Below, piece after piece: positions 59,440 through 64,000 of a stretch of DNA of 64,000 bases. The stretch is from Sepioteuthis lessoniana (Eukaryota > Mollusca > Cephalopoda > Myopsida > Loliginidae): NCBI GenBank assembly GCA_963585895.1, contig OY757904.1, forward strand, positions 163,287,213-163,351,212. Reading direction: 5' to 3'. Position 1 is the stretch's first letter, and every line of letters begins with the position of its first letter. Both the position numbers and the translations under genes were made by a program. The notes under the pieces are model-generated. The model worked only from the letters and a program-made list of their open reading frames with translations. It searched no databases and was not told where the DNA came from.

Positions 59440-61110
59440 AGTAACTCACGTAAACCATAGCAACACTCACCCACTACAGTCTTTAAGAAATTATAAAACT
59501 GTTCGAATTGCGAAAGGAAACCCTACTGGAAAAATCTGAAATCAATCTCTCTGGCTAGACTTCATCATAAACCACCAAACAACCCGGGGTGATACTGACC
59601 CTAAACAAATTCCCCAAAACAAATACCCACCCAATCCAAGAAGAAATGCAGAAAATAAATGAAAACTAACTTACCTTCTGTCACAGATGGTTCAATAGAT
59701 AACAACAAAACTGAATGCATAGCTATATTAAACAAAAAAACTTTAAAACAAATTCTCCAAAGAGACAAATCAATTTTTAATGCAATAAATCACTGACGCC
59801 CATCTTGAAAAGCAGCAGAAAGAACTTCATAATCAGTTCCAACTCTCAGTTATAACAAACCCGACAAACTTGAAAACTAAAATTACTAAACAAACTAAAC
59901 AACATATACAACTGATTTTCTGCTGGATCCCAAATCCCATCGAAATAAAAAGAAATGACAAAACTGACTCAGAAGCCAAATCAACACAAAAAAATGTCCC
60001 CTAACAGATTCAAAGTCTCGTGTACAGACATGAAGACCAAAATCAACATATTCTTTCAGAAGAAAAGGCAACAAAATTGGAATAACCATTATAGCGTGTT
60101 TTGTGGGAATTAGTTATTTTCCCTAACACTATAGATTTTATGGGCACAAGAAATGAATTACAAGACTTTGCTTTATAACAACACACAAGAACGAAAGTTT
60201 TTATTTGCAGCTTTGAGGAGGTTTGTTCTTGGCGCTGCAAAACTCGTGGTGTTTCGGCTTGTTGGTTGTTTGAGACGAAATGGCTTAGCGGGATGCTGGA
60301 AATGACAGCGTGTCGTTGGACGTGTGAGGGAAGTATTCAAGGCCACAGTGTAGTTTTGTGTCGAGAGCGGAGTGGCGCTCGGATCGACATAGTAAATTTT
60401 TGTGGTGCTTGTGGAAGGCATGTTGAACGTATCTAATTCATATTTAACTGGGATTCCTTGGTCTAAAATATATTAGACGCAAAGAATCCATAAATTAGAA
60501 AGTTCCCTCGCTGTGCTGCTAGGGTTAAAGCCACAGTGAGTTGTTCTCACTGGGTGGCTTGTTTTGCTAAAGGGCATCGCTAAGCAGGGGCGACCAGAGA
60601 CACGTCCGTTCTGGTCGCCGTCTCAAGCCGAAGAGGGTGTGTTTGGCCGCTCACCCGTTTTGCTAGCCGGAAAAGAAGGTCCGGGCTGAATAGGATATGT
60701 CATCCTGATTGGGTGAAATTCAGTGTTGAATTAAATAGCGCGCCAAAACATAATACGAGATTTTCCTCTTCTCTACACCATAAATGTAACTTTTCTAAAT
60801 AAAATCCAGCATAGGACGAATGGAAACCAGGCTTCAGAAAGGAACAAGTCACCATATCCCAGTCAGGTATCGATCAAACAAGACTAACACAATCCTCTTT
60901 ACTTAAACAAGAAAACCAACCAGAATTTAGAGTATATCAAACATCCTTTATAGTAAAACACATTCTAAAAGAATGTAGTGATTTTGTTATGATCAGAAAA
61001 CACTTTTATAACACAAATAACATGAGAGACCCATTTTGAATTATCAATGAAGATAACATTCTATCCTTCCTGAAAGAAATAAAATTATACCGAACAATAG
61101 AACCATAAAC
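59440..61110 (+). pseudogene. Non-LTR retrotransposon 3' part with RNase H domain, split
   Basis: TDGS (about 59687-59698) with the following ILNKKTLKQILQRDKSIF is the first catalytic motif of a LINE-encoded RNase H. FCWIPNPIEIKRNDKTDSEAK (about 59920-59980, split FCWIPNPIEIK and RNDKTDSEAK) is its last motif. After an insertion at 60090-60776 the typical C-terminal tail resumes: QTRLTQSSLLKQENQPEF, then FIVKHILKECSDFVMIRK and NILSFLKEIKLYRTI (60870-61105). Stops and frameshifts are frequent. The presence of RNase H places it in the I/Jockey-like group rather than RTE. The element's RT lies upstream or is lost. Confidence 0.78.
60090..60776. mobile_element. 687-bp GC-rich insertion with two strong hairpins, 5-bp flanking repeat
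   Basis: It separates two parts of the LINE reading frame; ACCAT lies on both sides (60085-60089, 60777-60781). Two hairpins follow each other: 60530-60558 (CCAC AGTGAG / CTCACT gg GTGG) and 60589-60619 with a perfect 10-bp stem GGCGACCAGA/TCTGGTCGCC and 11-nt loop. GCGCGCCAAAA at 60738-60748 matches an E2F site. The minus strand has AATAAA near its far end (about 60200) and an 82-codon frame starting at ATG 60421, giving it an LTR-like or nonautonomous look, but no clean TG...CA pair fits the flanking repeat. Confidence 0.55.
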
Positions 61111-61700
61111 TTAAACTTCCCCCAACAACCTCCCCCAACAAAGCGATCGTAAATCCACTTAGTCACAAATAACTGCTGACAATTCACTATCTAAATCAAG
61201 AAATATCCTTAAAAACATTAGAATAAATCTGAGCGTCCTCCACAATTTACTTTTTGGCCAAAACTAGCCCCACATGAGTTGGCATGCCCTTAAATCAATG
61301 TCCTCTCTCTAGATAAATCTCAAGCCCTGTATAATTAGAAATTTAAAGCTTTCACTCATTTTGAGGAATTATATCTTCAAACCAAAACAAAGGTTGAATG
61401 TTTCGAACTGTAAAAAACTGGTTTTACGGTCTCGAAAAGATATTTGCAGGAAGATCAATAAAGAAACGCTGAGATGCAATTGTAGCGGTTTTTAATGATC
61501 TTATATAGTGATCAAAACTCTAACACTTATAGTTATTATTTAACTATTACGCTAAAAGACTTGGTATGTTTTGCATACGATTAGCTTATTATAAATATTA
61601 GCGTCAACAATGAACCTTATTTAGTCATTGTAAATTTTTTCTTTTTTTTTTTCTTGAGAGATAATTCATATCAAATTTTAAAATAGAGCAGAGATTACTG
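61110..61700. other. AT-rich DNA with a SINE-C tail fragment
   Basis: 61255-61302 has AACTAGCCCCACATGAGTTGG CATGCCCTTAAATCAATG, resembling the family C tail, plus strand. Otherwise featureless. Confidence 0.5.
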
Positions 61701-61705
61701 ACACA

Positions 61706-62134
61706 ATGGTGTCAATTTCGAAACGAAAATCTATCCCACGTGGATATAATTGTAAACAAATCATGGGAGTCCTAAAATATGTTCCAACCAATGGCAATAA
61801 AAGACCAAGCCTGAATTTTGGTCAAGTGGTTTACTATAAAAACAGCCAACGAAACCTTCCACAACAGACCTTGGCATACACCAAAAAACACCGCAGACAA
61901 CGGAATGCAGTTGGCGGCATCCAGCCCAAAGATTCGGATAATTACGATCTACTAACGTATCAAGGTCAGCTATCGTTCAATGCCACACGTATAACAACAT
62001 CGGCAAACACAGATTTACAGCTGGACTGGTCACACACCGAAACGAACAAAGCAAGATTCTTGCCGAGTAATTTACACCACAATAATGACAGCAAAACACA
62101 CGACATACTCAGATACAAGATTTTCATTCTATAA
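61706..62134 (+). CDS. Unidentified 142-codon intronless ORF
   Basis: The ATG sits in a good context (GACACAATGG: A at -3, G at +4). The protein would be about 142 residues, basic in its first half (SKRKSIPRGYNCK, KKHRRQRN) and polar in the second (DNYDLLTYQGQLSFNAT, TNKARFLPSNLHH), with one Cys and no signal peptide or membrane segment. Composition is balanced, unlike the AT-driven frames around it. It lies between a dead LINE and a decaying BEL element, so it may be a retroelement accessory or gag remnant, a processed copy or an orphan gene. I recognise no family. Confidence 0.35.
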   Translation: MVSISKRKSIPRGYNCKQIMGVLKYVPTNGNKRPSLNFGQVVYYKNSQRNLPQQTLAYTKKHRRQRNAVGGIQPKDSDNYDLLTYQGQLSFNATRITTSANTDLQLDWSHTETNKARFLPSNLHHNNDSKTHDILRYKIFIL

Positions 62135-62139
62135 CAACT

Positions 62140-62700
62140 TTTTCCTTTGCAAGGACATTCTCGCTCTCATACATTTACGAGAAAAGAACTTTTCCTTCTA
62201 ATCTAACGTCTTACCTATTTTCTCTCCATGTATCTTCGTCAATTTCAGATAATGAATTTCTGCTTTGTTATGGTTGCATAGAATTTATTTTCAACTTGAT
62301 GTTATAGAAACCAAGTTGGAATTTGTAAATTCGGCAGTTAATGTCTGCTAAAAAATGATTGGTTGTTTTAAAGTTGTGCCGTTATCCCCTGCCCCTACTG
62401 TTATTTAAGTGAGACCCGCCAGGGATCTGGCCCTTCTTTTGGGGTTCTCTCAGATTTGAGCAGAAGGCACTGCCTGGGTCGCTCTTTTTGCTTTATGAGC
62501 ACTTGTTTATTCTCCTTCAAATTTAAGCCGTTTTTCTTAAGCAAAGAGGCTTCAGTAAAAGGCCTAATTAATCACTTAGACGGCTAATCTTCCAATGTCA
62601 GGTGCGTTATGGAATTAACCAAAGGGAGTAAGGTAGAGAGTTACAAATCGGAATGGATTAGTGGTAACACCTGTAAATCAAAATCTCCAGTGATTAATCA
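62140..62700. other. Region upstream of the BEL/Pao fragment, possible LTR or leader
   Basis: 62340-62560 is GC-richer (GTGAGACCCGCCAGGGATCTG, GCACTGCCTGGGTCGCTC) and could be part of a BEL LTR or leader, but I could not define TG...CA ends or a repeat copy. Confidence 0.3.
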
Positions 62701-62779
62701 AAAATTTGCTACTCTCGAAAACTTTGATATTGTTTCTAAGTAGGATAATTTTAGATGCAGTTTTTGGCGCAACAATGCG

Positions 62780-64000
62780 CATTCTACCTATAATTATAAA
62801 AAAATACGCCTCGGTAAAAGACGGGTTGGATCGTTGTAAAGTGCTGGGGATGTGTACACTGTGCACTGATCCTCGTCACTCGGAGGTCAACTGCTTTGGG
62901 AAAAAAGAACTCTTCAGACCTTGCTGGGATTGCTAGAGCTGCTGCCATACCGTGATGATAATGACGGTAGCAATTTTTTGTTGCTTATAATGGAGGTTGT
63001 TTTTGTATATGAAGGTTTAATGCCCTAATCGACTCAGGTAGCGAGCGCTCTTATTTAGCAGATTCCTTGCTAGACGGCCTCAATTGTAGAGCTAATAAAT
63101 TGTCTACCGGAGAATTTGTAATGAAGATTTTAGTGGGGGTCTACTAGGAAGCGTCTGCAGGAGTTGAAATTGTTGGTGAAATAGCCGGATTGTGTCTGTT
63201 CCATTCCTTTCCTGATCGATAAGGACATGGATCTCATTTTTAAGGTTAAGGAACTTAGTAACGCAGTGTTTAATATACAGGCTAGTGATTGTATGTTGGC
63301 AGCAGATTTTTCGAGTGTTCATGAAGACTCTGTGTCAGTGAGCGGTATTTTAGGTGTAGATTTGTTAAAGTACCTGGCACCTATGAAGCTGTCTCATTTC
63401 ATGAACGGTGCAGCTATCGAATTGGGTCAGGGATTTGTTTCTTTTGGCAACATAGAAGATTTCCTACCTGCTCGAAAATCCAGAGTTGATCCTCGGATTT
63501 GTGGTATGAACTATAATCGGGTCATCTCTCAGTATTCTGATTGCTCAGTTACCCATATATATTTTGTGTTGGGGCCTAAGTCTTAGTATCTGGACCCCTT
63601 AGACTGCTTTGCAGAGTCCTCTGTGGAAAGGACTAGAAACAATATTCAGTTTAGAGACTATGAAGATTAAGGAAGACGTGGTCAGTTATTATTACCGTGA
63701 TTAGATAGATTCTTTCCGTAGCTCAATAACCTTTCGAGAGAGAGATGTTATTTGGTTGATTTTCCTATGAAGGAAGATAAGTTGGTAGAAGTCCCTTCTA
63801 ACCCCTCGGTGGCTTTAAATGTTTTAAAGCGTGTTGTGATCAAACTTGTGAGGCAGAATTTATACGACGACTAATGTAAGGTGTTTCTAGATCAGGAATC
63901 TGAAGGTATTATCAAGGGGATAGATGTATGGTCTGATGATTTTAATAACTACATATTGATCCCCCATAAGCCTGTCATAAAGAAGGATCCTGTTTGTATC
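62780..64000 (+). pseudogene. BEL/Pao LTR retroelement, gag end to RT start, degenerate
   Basis: Read across frames, three consecutive parts are visible. First a zinc knuckle CTLCTDPRHSEVNC (CX2CX4HX4C, 62853-62894). Then a retropepsin: ALIDSGSERSYLAD with the catalytic Asp in DSG at 63031-63039, and 100-200 residues later GILGVDLLKYL and MNGAAIELGQGFVSFGNI, the end of a Pao-type protease. Last the beginning of RT: YLVDFPMKEDKL, VALNVLKRVV, EGIIKGIDVW and YILIPHKPVIKKDPV, running off the right edge. Order and wording fit BEL/Pao. Stops (for example near 63147 and 63872) and a frameshift near 63220 show it is not intact. The 119-codon frame 63227-63586 is the protease C-terminal part. Confidence 0.85.

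Noticed and set aside
1-64000. CRISPR arrays, bacterial operons, phage or plasmid functions
   Set aside because: Tandem repeats here are micro- or minisatellites without spacer organisation, and the gene content is eukaryotic mobile elements.

Overview
This window is eukaryotic nuclear DNA from an animal, most likely a cephalopod mollusc and probably an octopus. The evidence is a very AT-rich background, dense di- and trinucleotide microsatellites, several tRNA-derived SINE families, RTE-type LINEs, and many decayed mariner/Tc1 transposases whose wording matches families abundant in octopus genomes (my recognition of the families, not a search). There is no operon structure and almost no host coding sequence. 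Most long open frames belong to mobile elements or to microsatellites read as protein.

Layout. 1-1.2 kb: RTE-type reverse transcriptase fragment ending abruptly in poly(A). 2-17 kb: a young SINE with a 15-bp target-site duplication (TSD), a 398-bp SINE, a solo LTR with a 5-bp TSD, mariner remnants, an RTE 3' end inserted next to one of them, and a decayed mariner gene. 17-23 kb: nested insertions, with a 1.26-kb LTR, an internally deleted mariner split by a second LTR, and another internally deleted mariner with both inverted repeats and TA flanks. 24.6-26.2 kb: a minus-strand BovB-like RTE pseudogene interrupted by a SINE. 28.7-29.7 kb: a 27-bp minisatellite of about 37 units. 32.3-33.4 kb: a second, inverted copy of the 1.26-kb LTR family. 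35.8-38 kb: a Tc1 pseudogene holding an in-frame 27-bp array and split by a 1.25-kb compound SINE. 38-50.7 kb: SINEs, transposase remnants and a SINE that landed inverted inside another copy of its own family. 59-64 kb: an RNase H-bearing LINE remnant split by a hairpin-rich insert, an unidentified 142-codon frame, and a decaying BEL/Pao retroelement running off the right edge.

The one convincing host gene piece is a 118-bp first coding exon on the minus strand at 54218-54335. It has an ATG, an in-frame upstream stop, 39 codons resembling the N-terminus of an alpha-arrestin (arrestin domain-containing) protein, and a good splice donor. I could not find its next exon; it must lie far down the minus strand or outside the window.

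The most unusual structure is SINE family C. Short copies (about 350-400 bp) carry 8-15 bp TSDs typical of LINE-driven insertion, while long copies carry internal arrays of a roughly 55-bp satellite between body and tail and still moved as single units with their own TSDs. The family labels SINE-A to SINE-D are mine. No database search was possible, so all names rest on motif recognition.
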